Source: Saccharopolyspora rhizosphaerae (lineage in GTDB: Bacteria > Actinomycetota > Actinomycetes > Mycobacteriales > Pseudonocardiaceae). From it: 64,000 nt of DNA. The translations under genes were made by a program, and so were the position numbers. The notes beneath the pieces are model-generated. The model did no database searches and was not told where the DNA came from. It worked only from the letters and a program-made list of their open reading frames with translations. The stretch is from contig NZ_RSAA01000035.1 in the NCBI RefSeq assembly GCF_003931915.1, positions 434,001 through 498,000 of the forward strand. The letters run 5' to 3'. Shown here piece after piece: positions 26,068 to 35,502 of the stretch (the first letter of the stretch is position 1; each line of letters opens with the position of its first letter).

Positions 26068-26795
26068 GCCGAAGCAGGACGATCGACGTTCCCAGCAACC
26101 AGGGCGTCGCACCGGAATTCATGGTCACCCCGGAGACGCTGGACGCCATCAGCCCGTCCGGCGACCGCGGTGGCGTGATCATTGGATCGGACCCGCAGGG
26201 CGAGGCCCAAGCGGCGTCGATCCTGCGCTCGCTGCCGACCCGCATGGTCACCGTCGGCGGTCTCTACCTGGCCCGCCAGCTCGCGCTGCGGGCGATGGCC
26301 ACCGGCGCGTGGGTGATCATCGCCACCGGCCGTCCCGCCGCGTGGAAGGTGCTGGAACGCGCCGCCGGTGAAACCCCCGACGGCAAACCGGTTCCGCTGG
26401 TGCAGATCCGCCGCCTCGCACCGTTCGACCTGCCGCGGTCCTCCGAGGACACCCCGCTGCTGGTGATCCACGACGGCGGCGCGGTCCCCCAGGAGCTGTT
26501 CCCGCCGCGCCACCCGTGGCAGACCACCATGTACGTGCTGCCCTACCTGCACCCGCAGGTCAGCAGTGGCACCGCGGCCAACACCGCGGACCTGGTGCTG
26601 CTGCAGCGGCTGCCGCTGAACCAGGCGCAGCTCGCGCAGCGCATCTGGAGCCTCCGCAACCACCAGGTCCAACCGCTCACGCAGCTGCAGGACGACCAGC
26701 TCATCGCGCTGGGCAACATGACCTGGACGATGATCCGCCTGGTGACCAACCAGAAGGAGAAGGACATCCTCGGCCCCATCCGCCGAGGCGACTGA
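26064..26795 (+). CDS. Conserved-looking partner of EccE, function unknown
   Basis: The 243-residue soluble protein overlaps eccE by four bases. It contains GGVIIGSDPQGEAQAASILR and an alternating strand/helix pattern that suggests a nucleotide-fold-like domain, but no true P-loop. The C-terminal half has HPWQTTMYVLPYLHPQVS and a long helix. No signal peptide or membrane helix. The coupling to eccE implies a role with the secretion channel, perhaps a cytosolic subunit. I do not recognise the family. Confidence 0.75.
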   Translation: MSRSRTIDVPSNQGVAPEFMVTPETLDAISPSGDRGGVIIGSDPQGEAQAASILRSLPTRMVTVGGLYLARQLALRAMATGAWVIIATGRPAAWKVLERAAGETPDGKPVPLVQIRRLAPFDLPRSSEDTPLLVIHDGGAVPQELFPPRHPWQTTMYVLPYLHPQVSSGTAANTADLVLLQRLPLNQAQLAQRIWSLRNHQVQPLTQLQDDQLIALGNMTWTMIRLVTNQKEKDILGPIRRGD

Positions 26796-26808
26796 CCGAA
26801 CCAGCACA

Positions 26809-26843
26809 GCAGGAAACCCTCGGATCCCCGGGGGTTTCCTGCT
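26809..26843 (+). terminator. Terminator after eccE operon
   Basis: AGCAGGAAACCC pairs with GGGTTTCCTGCT (12 bp, 11-nt loop), followed by TTCC. It ends the eccE transcript. Confidence 0.82.
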
Positions 26844-27005
26844 TTCCAGGGGCACTGAACCCCACCGCGAGGCCCGAGGCGTCGGAAGAGCCGAGAAAGG
26901 CACCAGAACCACCTCCCAGTCCCCGGGGGCCTTCCTCCCCGCGCCCCCAGGACGCCATCAACCACGCGCCCGGCCACAGCATCCCCCGGATCCGCACCCA
27001 CACCC

Positions 27006-27030
27006 GCACCGCACCGCACCGCACCGCACC
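27006..27030. repeat. Five tandem copies of GCACC
   Basis: A perfect 5-bp microrepeat (5 units) lies in the non-coding region before the endonuclease gene. It could be unstable in copy number; no function visible. Confidence 0.7.
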
Positions 27031-27043
27031 CGAGCGGACCCCC

Positions 27044-27065
27044 TCGAACTTCGCGCGAAGTTCGA
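27044..27065. repeat. 22-bp perfect palindrome with TCGAACTTCG arms
   Basis: TCGAACTTCGCGCGAAGTTC plus GA is a perfect palindrome. Related half-sites follow at about 27078 (GTCGAACTTCGGTCGAATTC) and 27129 (CTCGCGAAGTTCGAA), and a near copy lies at 28130-28151 on the other side of the endonuclease gene. Confidence 0.75.
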
Positions 27066-27248
27066 ACCCCAGACCCAGCCGTCGAACTTCGGTCGAATTC
27101 TGAAGCTCGCGTTCAGCCCTCAGATTCCTCGCGAAGTTCGAAGGCTCCACCCGGAGGGTCACCGTGGGTTGTGCACAGGTCGTCTGCCCTTCCACAGATG
27201 TCTGTTCTCCCGTGACACACCGTGTCGTTCGTGGCCACTCCATGCCGC

Positions 27249-28229
27249 ATGGATTTCGTTGCTGATGACGTTGAGCGCCGACGTCCGCCGCTGTTCACGC
27301 GGGCCCAGGCACTGGCACAGGGCATCTCCGACCACAAGCTGGCCAAGTACTTCACCAGGGTGCTGCAAGGGGTCTACACCGTTCGCGACGCGGTGGTCAT
27401 CCACCAACTCCGCTGTCGCGCCGCGGCGATGACGCTGCCCGCCAACGCGGTGATCACAGGACGTTCGGCGGCGACCCTGCTCGGCGCGGACCTCGCCGGA
27501 CCGCACGACCCCGTCGAAGTGCTCGTCAGCGACCACAAGTACATGAACCGCCGCTTCGGCCTCCGCGCGTGGGCCCGCACGTGCACGGACGACGAACTCG
27601 TCCCCTGGCACGGCATCCGCCTCGCCCGGATGACCCGCGCGGCCTTCGACGTGCTGGCCCGGCACACGCTCCGCTTCGCCGTGGCCAACTGCGACGCGAT
27701 GTTGCGGGCCGGCCTCGTCGACGAGACGTCGCTGCACGAGTTCATCGCTGAACGGCACTACTACGGCTACCGCAAGGCTCACCGCGCGCTGGCGCTGGTG
27801 GACGCACGTGCCGAGTCGATCCCCGAATCCGTGCTCCGCGTGGAGCTCGTCCGAGCGGGCCTGACCCCGACCCCGCAGGTGGAAGTCTTCGACCTGGAGG
27901 GCAACGTCGTGGCGCGCCCCGACCTCGCCTTCGAGGAGGAGAAGGTCGCGGTCGAGCACGACGGGAACTGGCATGCCCGGCCAGAACAACGCGCGAAGGA
28001 CGAAGTTCGGCGGCAACGGCTCCGCGAGTGCGGCTGGACCGTTGTCGTGGTCACCCGGGACGACCTCTGCGGCACGCCCGGTGCCGTGGTGAACCAGGTG
28101 AAGAAGGCCCTCGGGTGCGGCCCTGATCGTCGAACTTCGCGCGAACTTCGAGGGCGGCCGCGTCAGCGCAGGGTTCGGGTGGCTCTCGTCTGGTTCTTCC
28201 GGGCGGCCAGCTCGTCGTTCGGCGGGTAG
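27249..28229 (+). CDS. AbiEi-like / DUF559 endonuclease-domain protein
   Basis: From ATG 27249 the 326-residue protein begins with a winged-helix-like segment (FTRAQALAQGISDHKLAKYF) typical of AbiEi-family antitoxin N-termini. It ends with a Vsr/DUF559-type nuclease-like core: VARPDLAF, EEKVAVEHDGNWH and VVVVTRDDL, compatible with a PD-(D/E)xK fold. Such proteins are common singletons in actinobacteria and their role is not established; an antitoxin, nuclease or regulator is possible. The last 67 bases overlap the 3' end of truA on the opposite strand. It is inserted between the secretion locus and the ribosomal block and is flanked by related palindromes. Confidence 0.72.
   Translation: MDFVADDVERRRPPLFTRAQALAQGISDHKLAKYFTRVLQGVYTVRDAVVIHQLRCRAAAMTLPANAVITGRSAATLLGADLAGPHDPVEVLVSDHKYMNRRFGLRAWARTCTDDELVPWHGIRLARMTRAAFDVLARHTLRFAVANCDAMLRAGLVDETSLHEFIAERHYYGYRKAHRALALVDARAESIPESVLRVELVRAGLTPTPQVEVFDLEGNVVARPDLAFEEEKVAVEHDGNWHARPEQRAKDEVRRQRLRECGWTVVVVTRDDLCGTPGAVVNQVKKALGCGPDRRTSRELRGRPRQRRVRVALVWFFRAASSSFGG
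28130..28151. repeat. TCGAACTTCG double repeat inside the endonuclease 3' end
   Basis: TCGAACTTCGCGCGAACTTC plus GA repeats the arm of the palindrome at 27044 as a direct pair. It lies in the last 100 bases of the endonuclease frame. Confidence 0.65.
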
Positions 28230-29044
28230 TCGATGGCGCGCAGCGTGAGGCCGTGCGGCGGAGCGACCGCCGTCGTCCGGGTCTGGCTCGCCAGCAGTTC
28301 CGCCGGGAAGGAGTCCGAGCGACGGCCGTCGCCGGTCATCAGCAGCGTGCCGACGAGGCTGCGGACCATCGAGTGGCAGAAGGCGTCGGCCGAGACGTCG
28401 GCGACGAGGAGGTTGTCCTCCACCCGCGTCCAGGTGAAGCGCTGCAGCTCGCGGATCGTCGTCGCGCCCTCCCGCGGCTTGCAGTAGGCAGCGAAGTCGT
28501 TGAGGCCCACCAGCTCTCGCGAGGCCGCGTTGAGCGCGTCCACGTCGAGCGGCCGGTTCCAGGCCAGGGTGTCCCTGCGCCGCAGCGGATCCGCGCCCCA
28601 CGGGGCGTCGGAGACCTGGTAGCGGTAGTGCCGGCGCAGCGCCGAGAACCGCGCGTCGAACTCCGGCGGCACGACCTGGGCGCCCGTGATCCGCACGTCC
28701 GGCGGCAGGATGCGGTTCCACCGGTGAGCCATCCGCGTCAGGTCCGGGATCCCCCGCTCGTCGACCGGCAACCGGCCGGGCGCTGCGGGATCCGTCGGGA
28801 CGACGTCGAAGTGCAGCACCTGTCCCGTCGCGTGCACGCCGGTGTCAGTGCGGCCCGCGACCACCACCGACCCGGGCACCTCGCGGCCCGGGGGCTGCTT
28901 GGCCAGCGCGTCCTCCACCAAGCCCTGCACCGTGCGCAGACCTGGCTGCTTGGCCCAGCCCTTGAAGTCCGTCCCGTCGTAGGACAGGTCCAGGCGCACG
29001 CGAACGAGCCCGCCGTCCCCGTCGGGGGCAGCGGGCTCGTCCAC
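28163..29044 (-). CDS. truA: tRNA pseudouridine(38-40) synthase TruA
   Basis: TruA modifies uridines 38-40 in the anticodon arm. The 293-residue product contains the catalytic Asp in AGRTDTGVHATGQ, the YDGTDFKGWAKQ motif near the N-terminus and RSLVGTLLMTGDG near the C-terminus. It lies 17 bases after rplQ, the common order rpoA-rplQ-truA. Its 3' end overlaps the convergent endonuclease gene by 67 bases. Confidence 0.96.
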   Translation of the reverse strand: MDEPAAPDGDGGLVRVRLDLSYDGTDFKGWAKQPGLRTVQGLVEDALAKQPPGREVPGSVVVAGRTDTGVHATGQVLHFDVVPTDPAAPGRLPVDERGIPDLTRMAHRWNRILPPDVRITGAQVVPPEFDARFSALRRHYRYQVSDAPWGADPLRRRDTLAWNRPLDVDALNAASRELVGLNDFAAYCKPREGATTIRELQRFTWTRVEDNLLVADVSADAFCHSMVRSLVGTLLMTGDGRRSDSFPAELLASQTRTTAVAPPHGLTLRAIDYPPNDELAARKNQTRATRTLR

Positions 29045-29061
29045 AGCATCACCGGCCTGGA

Positions 29062-29583
29062 TCAGGACTCGTCCTTCTTCTCGGCAGCGGTGTCCTCGGC
29101 GGTCTCCTCCACCTCGGCCTGGGCCTCGGTGGTCTCCTCCGCCTCGGTGGCCTTCGGCTCCTCGGCCTTCGGCTCGTCCTTGGCGAACTTGGTGCCGCGG
29201 GCGGCCTCGGCCTCGGCGGTGGCGGTCTTCTCCGTCACCAGCGCGATCACGGCCATCTTCGCGTTGTCACCCTTGCGCGGCATCGTCTTGATGATGCGGG
29301 TGTAACCGCCGTTGCGGTCGGCGAAGAACGGGCCGATCTCGGCGAAGAGCTTGTGCACGACGTCCTTGTCGCGGATGGTCTTCATGACCTCGCGACGGTT
29401 GTGCAGGTCGCCCTTCTTGGCCTTCGTGATGAGCCGCTCGGCGATCGGCCGCAGCCGCTTCGCCTTCGCCTCGGTGGTGGTGATCCGACCGTGCTCGAAC
29501 AGCGAGGTGGCCAGGTTGGCCAGGATGAGCCGCTCGTGCGACGGGGACCCGCCGAGACGCGGACCCTTGGTCGGGGTGGGCAT
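29062..29583 (-). CDS. rplQ: 50S ribosomal protein L17
   Basis: The 173-residue product has the L17 core [18 protein letters not shown] through [12 protein letters not shown] (residues 1-115) and an acidic Ala/Glu-rich C-terminal extension of about 55 residues, typical of actinobacteria. ATG at 29583 has GAGGAG nine bases before it. It is 50 bases after rpoA. Confidence 0.97.
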   Translation of the reverse strand: MPTPTKGPRLGGSPSHERLILANLATSLFEHGRITTTEAKAKRLRPIAERLITKAKKGDLHNRREVMKTIRDKDVVHKLFAEIGPFFADRNGGYTRIIKTMPRKGDNAKMAVIALVTEKTATAEAEAARGTKFAKDEPKAEEPKATEAEETTEAQAEVEETAEDTAAEKKDES

Positions 29584-29633
29584 CGGTTGCTCCTCTCGAG
29601 GGCGCGCCGGTGAACCCCGGACGCGCAACACAG

Positions 29634-30716
29634 CTACAGCTGCTCTGTCTCCGCGTAGTCCTGACCGTCGTCGTAGCCGTTGTCCTCGACGGGACCCGTG
29701 GAACCGACGATGACCTCGTCCTCGGCGGTCCAGCTCTCCGCGGGGTACTCGGCCGCAGCAGCGGACGGGTCGAACCCGGGCGGGCTGTCCTTGAGTGCCA
29801 AGCCCAGACCGGCCAGCTTCATCTTGACCTCATCGATGGACTTCGCGCCGAAGTTGCGGATGTCCAGCAGGTCGGCCTCGCTGCGCGAAACCAGCTCGCC
29901 GACGGTGTGGATGCCTTCCCGCTTGAGGCAGTTGTACGAGCGAACCGTGAGATCCAGGTCCTCGATCGGCATCGCGTAGGCCGCGATGGTGTCTGCCTCC
30001 GCCGGCGACGGACCGATCTCGATGCCCTCGGCATCGACGTTGAGCTCGCGGGCGAGCCCGAACAGCTCGACGAGAGTGCGACCGGCCGACGCCACCGCAT
30101 CGCGGGGCGTGATGGACGGCTTGGTCTCGACGTCGAGGATCAGCTTGTCGAAGTCGGTGCGCTGCTCGACACGAGTGGCCTCGACCTTGTAGGTCACCTT
30201 CAGAACCGGCGAGTAGATCGAGTCGACCGGGATCCGGCCGATCTCAGCACCGGTCTGCTTGTTCTGCATCGCGGGGACGTAGCCACGACCACGCTCGACG
30301 ACGAGCTCGATCTCCAGCTTGCCCTTCGCGTTCAGCGTGGCGATGTGCAGCTCCGGGTTGTGCACGGTGACACCCGCCGGCGGGACGATGTCCGCCGCGG
30401 TGACCTCACCCGGGCCCTGCTTGCGCAGGTACATGGTGACCGGCTCGTCCTCCTCGGAGGAGACGACGAGCTCCTTGATGTTCAGGATGACGTCGGTGAC
30501 GTCCTCCTTCACACCCGGGATGGTCGTGAACTCGTGCAGCACACCGTCGATGCGCAGGCTGGTGACCGCCGCCCCCGGGATGGACGAGAGCAGCGTGCGG
30601 CGCAGCGAGTTGCCCAAGGTGTAACCGAAGCCCGGCTCCAGCGGTTCGATGACGAACCGGGAGCGGGTCTCCGACACGGCCTCTTCGGACAGTGTGGGTC
30701 GCTGGGAGATGAGCAC
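29634..30716 (-). CDS. rpoA: RNA polymerase alpha subunit
   Basis: The 360-residue product has the alpha N-terminal assembly domain ([30 protein letters not shown]) and the C-terminal DNA/activator-binding domain ([31 protein letters not shown]), with an acidic tail. Length is normal. It lies between rpsD and rplQ. The 151-bp gap upstream may hold an extra promoter. Confidence 0.98.
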   Translation of the reverse strand: MLISQRPTLSEEAVSETRSRFVIEPLEPGFGYTLGNSLRRTLLSSIPGAAVTSLRIDGVLHEFTTIPGVKEDVTDVILNIKELVVSSEEDEPVTMYLRKQGPGEVTAADIVPPAGVTVHNPELHIATLNAKGKLEIELVVERGRGYVPAMQNKQTGAEIGRIPVDSIYSPVLKVTYKVEATRVEQRTDFDKLILDVETKPSITPRDAVASAGRTLVELFGLARELNVDAEGIEIGPSPAEADTIAAYAMPIEDLDLTVRSYNCLKREGIHTVGELVSRSEADLLDIRNFGAKSIDEVKMKLAGLGLALKDSPPGFDPSAAAAEYPAESWTAEDEVIVGSTGPVEDNGYDDGQDYAETEQL

Positions 30717-30867
30717 TTCGTGTTCCTTTCCTCACGGCGCCCGCCATATGACGCCGATGGAATGGCATGCCCGCGATCGCTCGCGGGCCGGCGACGGATT
30801 CCTGCACCGCCACCGCTGGTTGCGGCCGCCGGCGACCACCCGTGGAGGAGGCCGCCGGCGGGACGCG

Positions 30868-31473
30868 TCACTTCGAGTAGAGCTCGACGATGAGCTGCTC
30901 GGTGACCGGGGTGTCGATCTGCGCGCGCTCCGGGCGCTGGTGCACCAGGATGCGCAGGTTCGAGGGCACGACCTGGAGCCACGCCGGAACCGGGCGCTCG
31001 CCCAGGGTCTCCTTGGCGATCAGGAACGGCGTGGTGCCCAGCGACTTCGGCTTGACGTCGATGATGTCCCACTTGCTGATCTGGTAGCTGGGGACGTTCA
31101 CCTTCCTGCCGTTGACCAGGAAGTGCCCGTGGCTGACGAGCTGCCGGGCCATCCGCCGGGTGCGGGCCAGACCAGCGCGGTACACGACGTTGTCCAGCCG
31201 GCACTCCAGCAGCTGCAACAGGTTCTCACCCGTCTTGCCGGGGCGGCGGTTGGCTTCCTCGTAGTACGCGCGGAACTGACGCTCGAGCACGCCGTAGGTG
31301 TACCGGGCCTTCTGCTTCTCCTGGAGCTGCAGCAGGTACTCGGTTTCCTTGATGCGCGCACGACCGTGCTGCCCCGGCGGGTAGGGGCGACGCTCGAAGG
31401 CCTGGTCTCCGCCGACAAGGTCAACCTTGAGACGACGGGACTTGCGGGTCGCGGGACCGGTGTAACGAGCCAT
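30868..31473 (-). CDS. rpsD: 30S ribosomal protein S4
   Basis: The 201-residue product carries [17 protein letters not shown] and the S4 RNA-binding domain [20 protein letters not shown] ... GHFLVNG. The N-terminal zinc cysteines of the C+ form are absent, so this is the Cys-free paralogue usual for actinobacteria. It is 27 bases after rpsK and starts 16S assembly. Confidence 0.97.
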   Translation of the reverse strand: MARYTGPATRKSRRLKVDLVGGDQAFERRPYPPGQHGRARIKETEYLLQLQEKQKARYTYGVLERQFRAYYEEANRRPGKTGENLLQLLECRLDNVVYRAGLARTRRMARQLVSHGHFLVNGRKVNVPSYQISKWDIIDVKPKSLGTTPFLIAKETLGERPVPAWLQVVPSNLRILVHQRPERAQIDTPVTEQLIVELYSK

Positions 31474-31500
31474 TGGTGTTCCTTACTCCTTTCCCGCGGC

Positions 31501-31905
31501 TCAGACCCGACGACGCTTCGGCGGGCGGCAGCCGTTGTGCGGCTGCGGGGTCACGTCCTGGATGGTGCCCACCTCGAGGCCTGCGGCCTGCAGCGAGCGG
31601 ATCGCCGTCTCCCGGCCCGAGCCCGGACCCTTGACGAAGACGTCGACCTTCTTCATGCCGTGCTCGGCGGCCTTGCGAGCCGCGTTCTCGGCGGCCATCT
31701 GCGCGGCGAACGGGGTGGACTTGCGGGAGCCCTTGAACCCGACGTGGCCGGCAGAGGCCCAGCTGATCACCGCACCGGTGGGGTCGGTGATCGAAACGAT
31801 CGTGTTGTTGAACGTGCTCTTGATGTGAGCCTGCCCGTGGGCAACGTTCTTCTTCTCCTTGCGCCGCACCTTCTTGACGGCGCCGGCGCGAGCCTTGGGT
31901 GGCAT
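31501..31905 (-). CDS. rpsK: 30S ribosomal protein S11
   Basis: The 134-residue protein shows [27 protein letters not shown] and the C-terminal [11 protein letters not shown] tail. Basic N-terminus [20 protein letters not shown]. It is placed 25 bases after rpsM in the order rpsM-rpsK-rpsD-rpoA. Confidence 0.97.
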   Translation of the reverse strand: MPPKARAGAVKKVRRKEKKNVAHGQAHIKSTFNNTIVSITDPTGAVISWASAGHVGFKGSRKSTPFAAQMAAENAARKAAEHGMKKVDVFVKGPGSGRETAIRSLQAAGLEVGTIQDVTPQPHNGCRPPKRRRV

Positions 31906-31930
31906 AGCTTCAGCTTTCTCCTAGCGAGGC

Positions 31931-32311
31931 TTACTTCTTCCCGGCCTTCTTCTTGCCGGCGACCGTCTTCTTCGGCCCCTTGCGGGTGCGCGCGTTGGTC
32001 TTCGTCCGCTGCCCGTTGAGGGGCAGGTGACGACGGTGGCGCACACCCTCGTAGCAGCCGATCTCGATCTTCCGGCGGATGTCGGCCTGGACCTCGCGGC
32101 GGAGGTCACCCTCGACGCGGTAGTTCTCCTCGATGAAGTCGCGCAGCTTGGTCAGCTGCTCGTCGTCGAGGTCACGCGGCTTCGCGTCCGGCGAGACACC
32201 GGTGCCGGAGATGATCTCCTTGGCCCGGGTCCTGCCGATCCCGAAGATGTAGGTAAGCGCGATCTCCATGCGCTTCTCGCGCGGGAGGTCGACGCCAACG
32301 AGCCGTGCCAT
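31931..32311 (-). CDS. rpsM: 30S ribosomal protein S13
   Basis: The 126-residue product starts [20 protein letters not shown], has the helix-hairpin-helix IFGIGRTRA and [19 protein letters not shown] and ends in a Lys-rich tail. ATG at 32311 is the family start; an upstream frame extension is non-conserved. It follows rpmJ by 158 bases. Confidence 0.97.
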   Translation of the reverse strand: MARLVGVDLPREKRMEIALTYIFGIGRTRAKEIISGTGVSPDAKPRDLDDEQLTKLRDFIEENYRVEGDLRREVQADIRRKIEIGCYEGVRHRRHLPLNGQRTKTNARTRKGPKKTVAGKKKAGKK

Positions 32312-32469
32312 GTCGGCTCCTTCTCCTTCGATCAGTCCAGGTCTGCTCCCTCGCCGCCTCCGCACGTGGTGCGGAGCCCCGGCCTGGTCCGGAGGTCAGC
32401 CGACTCAGCTCTCGAGCCGACAGGTCGTGGGAGTTCTTCTCGATGTCTGCTGCGACCGAAGTGGTCTGC

Positions 32470-32583
32470 TCAGCCCTGGCGCTGCTTGTGCCGGGCGTTG
32501 TCGCAGATCACCAGGACTCGTCCGTGACGACGGATGACCTGGCACTTGTCGCAGATCTTCTTCACACTCGGTTGGACCTTCAC
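32470..32583 (-). CDS. rpmJ: 50S ribosomal protein L36 (zinc-binding form)
   Basis: From GTG at 32583 the frame encodes 37 residues, [19 protein letters not shown] and so on. Cys11, Cys14, Cys27 and His32 form the zinc ribbon of the C+ type L36. It lies between infA and rpsM as expected. The gene is short enough to be missed by length cut-offs, but the match is unambiguous. Confidence 0.95.
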   Translation of the reverse strand: MKVQPSVKKICDKCQVIRRHGRVLVICDNARHKQRQG

Positions 32584-32606
32584 GGTCGTGCTCTCCTGTT
32601 GGACGC

Positions 32607-32628
32607 GTGTCCGGGTCTCCCCGGACAC
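32607..32628 (-). promoter_or_regulatory. Hairpin in the infA-rpmJ gap
   Basis: GTGTCCGG pairs with CCGGACAC around a 6-nt loop just after infA. It is too modest to be sure of termination; an attenuator or RNA-stability element is possible. Confidence 0.45.
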
Positions 32629-32636
32629 CGTGGAGG

Positions 32637-32858
32637 TCACTTGTAGCGGTAGACGATGCGCCCACGGGAGAGGTCGTAAGGCGAGAGCTCCACCACAACC
32701 CGGTCCTCGGGGAGGATTCGGATGTAGTGCTGGCGCATCTTGCCACTGATGTGCGCGAGGACCTTGTGGCCGTTCTCCAACTCGACGCGGAACATCGCGT
32801 TGGGAAGCGGCTCGATCACCCGACCCTCGACCTCAATGGCCCCGTCCTTCTTGCCCAT
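32637..32858 (-). CDS. infA: Translation initiation factor IF-1
   Basis: The 73-residue S1-like OB-fold protein ([36 protein letters not shown]; ending RIVYRYK) has the normal length. ATG at 32858 is preceded by GGAGGAC. It opens the infA-rpmJ-rpsM-rpsK-rpsD-rpoA-rplQ-truA run. Confidence 0.97.
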   Translation of the reverse strand: MGKKDGAIEVEGRVIEPLPNAMFRVELENGHKVLAHISGKMRQHYIRILPEDRVVVELSPYDLSRGRIVYRYK

Positions 32859-33225
32859 GTCCTCCGCGTTTCGTGACGGTGACGGTTTGCGGGGCGCTCA
32901 GCCCCAGCCACGCGTCCCGGAGGCCCCGGCACGCATGACCGGCACACGCGGGTTCCGATTCGAAATACCGACGGACACCCGATCCGGATACTCTGTTCAA
33001 GAGCGCGCGGACGGACACTCGGGCACAACGAACCGGCGCCACTCGTGCGCCGGTAGTCCATCGTACGCGCAGCCCGATGAGCACCACACATCGGGGCTGC
33101 TCACGCGGCCTCCGACCGCGTCGTCGGCTTGCGCGGATCTTCGCGGGCTCACTAGTTTCGACCACGCAATCGAACCTCCGACACCGGCGTCGGGGCGCCC
33201 ACCCCTGGAAGGACCGAGGAACAGC
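32859..33225. promoter_or_regulatory. Divergent region between infA and a methyltransferase gene
   Basis: The 367 bases between these divergent genes should contain both promoters. The infA side has TTGAAC at about 33001-32996 (minus) followed by TATCCGGAT, a poor-spacing promoter candidate. No gene is seen. Confidence 0.4.
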
Positions 33226-33861
33226 GTGACAGCTCAGCAGTCCACGGGCTCTCCCGTGCAGGCCGTGACCGGCAAGCTCGCCGAGTACCGGACCTTCCTC
33301 ACCACCGCCGTGCGCAACCCGCGCATGGTCGGCGCCGCCACGCCCACCTCCGCAGCGGTGGCCGCGACGGTCGCGCAGGTCGTGCCCAGCACGGGCAAGC
33401 CCGTGGTCGTCGAGCTCGGCCCCGGCACCGGATCGCTGTCCGACGGCATCCACGCGCGGCTGCCCCTCGGCGCCCGGCACCTGGGCATCGAGCTCGGCGA
33501 GGACCTCGTCGCGCACCTGCGCGAGCACAAGCCCTGGCTCGAGGTGGTGCACGGTGACGCGGGCGAGCTGCAGGGCCTGCTCGCCGACCAGGGCATCGGG
33601 AAGGTCGACGCGATCATCAGCAGCATCCCGTGGTCGCTGCTCGACGACGCCACCCAGGACCGCATCCTCGGCCAGGCCGCGCAGGCCCTCAAGCCCCACG
33701 GCGCTTTCACCGCCCTGACCTACCTGCCCGCCGAGCGGACCCGGAACGCGCGTCGCTTCCGGGGGCGGCTGCACGAGACCTTCGACGAGGTCCTCACCCA
33801 CACCACGTGGCGGAACTTCCCGCCGATCCTGCACTACCTCTGCCGGCGTCCCCTCGTCTGA
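33226..33861 (+). CDS. SAM-dependent methyltransferase (PmtA/COG3963-like), copy 1
   Basis: The GTG at 33226 has GAGGA five bases upstream; 211 residues. It shows motif I ELGPGTGSLS, an acidic strand-2 end (IELGEDLV), motif IV-like IISSIPWSLL and RNFPPILHYLCRR at the C-terminus. The SIPW segment replaces NPPF of rRNA dimethylases and fits the phospholipid-methyltransferase-like group COG3963. Substrate unknown. It is followed about 110 bases later by a paralogue and interrupts the infA-map linkage on the opposite strand. Confidence 0.8.
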   Translation: MTAQQSTGSPVQAVTGKLAEYRTFLTTAVRNPRMVGAATPTSAAVAATVAQVVPSTGKPVVVELGPGTGSLSDGIHARLPLGARHLGIELGEDLVAHLREHKPWLEVVHGDAGELQGLLADQGIGKVDAIISSIPWSLLDDATQDRILGQAAQALKPHGAFTALTYLPAERTRNARRFRGRLHETFDEVLTHTTWRNFPPILHYLCRRPLV

Positions 33862-33973
33862 GGAAACCCTCAACCGGGTACTTCCAGGCGAAACGCCTGG
33901 ATCGGTCGGGTGGGGGGCTCGACCGCGCACCCGTTACGGTCGGGCGGCACCAACCCGGGGAGGGCGAGGAACC

Positions 33974-34570
33974 ATGAACAAGCCGCACGAGTACCTGATG
34001 TTCGTGCGCCGTGCCGTGCAGAACCCGTCCCAGGTGGGCGCGGTGCTGCCGACCTCGGAGCACGTGGCACGTGCGGTCGCCGACGTGGTGCCCAGCCTCC
34101 GCGCCAGCACGGTGCTCGAACTGGGTCCGGGCACCGGGGCCTTGAGCGGACCGATCCAGCAGCGCACCGCACCGGGGTCCCGGCACTTGGCGGTGGAGAT
34201 CGACCCCCAGCTGGTGCGCTACCTCAACCGCACCAAGCCGTGGCTGGAAGTCGTCCAGGGCGATGCGTCCCACCTGCGCAAGATCCTCGCCGACGTCGGC
34301 GTCGACCGGGTGGACGCGGTGATCAGCTCCATCCCGTGGACCCTGCTGCCTGCCGACGAGCAGCGCGAACTCCTGCACGAGGCGGCCGCGGTGATGAGCC
34401 CGGACGGCGTGTTCACCACCGTCACCTACTTGACGACCCTGTGGCGCTCCCAGACCAGGGAGTTCATCGGCGCCCTGCACGACACCTTCGACGAGGTGTT
34501 CCCCCGCAGCGCCGTGTGGCGCAACGTGCCTCCGGCCCGCGTCTACGCCTGCCGCCGCCCCAAGGGCTGA
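33974..34570 (+). CDS. SAM-dependent methyltransferase (PmtA/COG3963-like), copy 2
   Basis: The 198-residue paralogue of the preceding gene has ELGPGTGALSG, VEIDPQLVRYL, VDAVISSIPWTLL and a C-terminal RNVPPARVYACRRP. ATG at 33974 has GAGG just upstream. The two copies share about half their residues by eye, so the duplication is old. Lipid or small-molecule methylation is plausible; nothing in the context fixes a substrate. Confidence 0.8.
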   Translation: MNKPHEYLMFVRRAVQNPSQVGAVLPTSEHVARAVADVVPSLRASTVLELGPGTGALSGPIQQRTAPGSRHLAVEIDPQLVRYLNRTKPWLEVVQGDASHLRKILADVGVDRVDAVISSIPWTLLPADEQRELLHEAAAVMSPDGVFTTVTYLTTLWRSQTREFIGALHDTFDEVFPRSAVWRNVPPARVYACRRPKG

Positions 34571-34610
34571 CGGCTGTGATCCCTGGGGCGGGTGCGGCTC
34601 GGGTGAGCGG

Positions 34611-35414
34611 TCAGGAGTCCTCGGGGGCGGTGAGGACCCAGGGGCCGTCCTCGGTGATGGCGACCGTGTGCTCCCAGTGAGCCGCGCGGGAGCCATCGGC
34701 GGTGACGACGGTCCAGGCGTCGTCGAGCTCCTCGGTCTCCGCGGTGCCACCGGTGAGCATCGGCTCGACGGCGAGGCACATGCCGGGGCGCAGCTTCGGC
34801 CCGCGGCCAGGCTTGCCGAGGTTGGGCAGGAAGGGCTCCATGTGCATCTGGGTGCCGATCCCGTGACCGCCGTACTCGGCGATGATGCCGTACTCGCGTC
34901 CGTCGGCCTCGGCCGCCGCCAGCGCGGCGGTCTCCACCGCGTGCGAGATGTCGGTGAGGCGGTTGCCCGCGCGGACCTTCTCGATGCCCGCCCACATGGA
35001 GGCCTCGGTCGCGGCCGACAACGCGCGGTCGGCTTCGCTGATCTCGCCGATGGCCAGCGTGACGGCGGAGTCGCCGTGCCAGCCGTCGAGGATCGCGCCG
35101 CAGTCGACCGACAGCAGGTCGCCCCCGGAGACCACCTCGCGCACTGACGGGATGCCGTGCACGACCTTCTCGTTCAGCGACGCGCAGATCGAAGCGGGGA
35201 AGCCGTGGTAACCCTTGAAGGAGGGCACCGCGCCGGCATCGCGGATGACCTGCTCCGCGATGGCGTCGAGCTCACCGGTGCTCACACCGGGAACAGCCTT
35301 CTCCCGGACGGCCGCCAGCGCACGTGCGACGACGAGACCCGCGGCGCGCATCGCCTCGATCTCACCGCGCGACTTGAGCTCGATGCCCTTCCCCCGACGC
35401 AACAAGGCACTCAC
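34611..35414 (-). CDS. map: Methionine aminopeptidase type I
   Basis: MetAP removes the initiator methionine from nascent proteins. The 267-residue product has metal ligands in [15 protein letters not shown] (two Asp), GGHGIG (His), AVEPML (Glu) and WEHTVAI (Glu). The GTG at 35414 has GAAGG nearby. It is 88 bases after adk, in the usual secY-adk-map order. Confidence 0.95.
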   Translation of the reverse strand: MSALLRRGKGIELKSRGEIEAMRAAGLVVARALAAVREKAVPGVSTGELDAIAEQVIRDAGAVPSFKGYHGFPASICASLNEKVVHGIPSVREVVSGGDLLSVDCGAILDGWHGDSAVTLAIGEISEADRALSAATEASMWAGIEKVRAGNRLTDISHAVETAALAAAEADGREYGIIAEYGGHGIGTQMHMEPFLPNLGKPGRGPKLRPGMCLAVEPMLTGGTAETEELDDAWTVVTADGSRAAHWEHTVAITEDGPWVLTAPEDS

Positions 35415-35502
35415 CTTCGAAGTATGTCCAGACGGCGCCGGGTCGCGCCCGGCGGATGGAATGACGACGGCCGGCCACCAGCGGTGACCGGCCGAGCGAA
35501 GT

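Noticed and set aside
26796-27248. Possible mobile element around the endonuclease gene
   Set aside because: No transposase or integrase and no clear terminal inverted repeats with target duplications; the palindromes are reported as repeats only.
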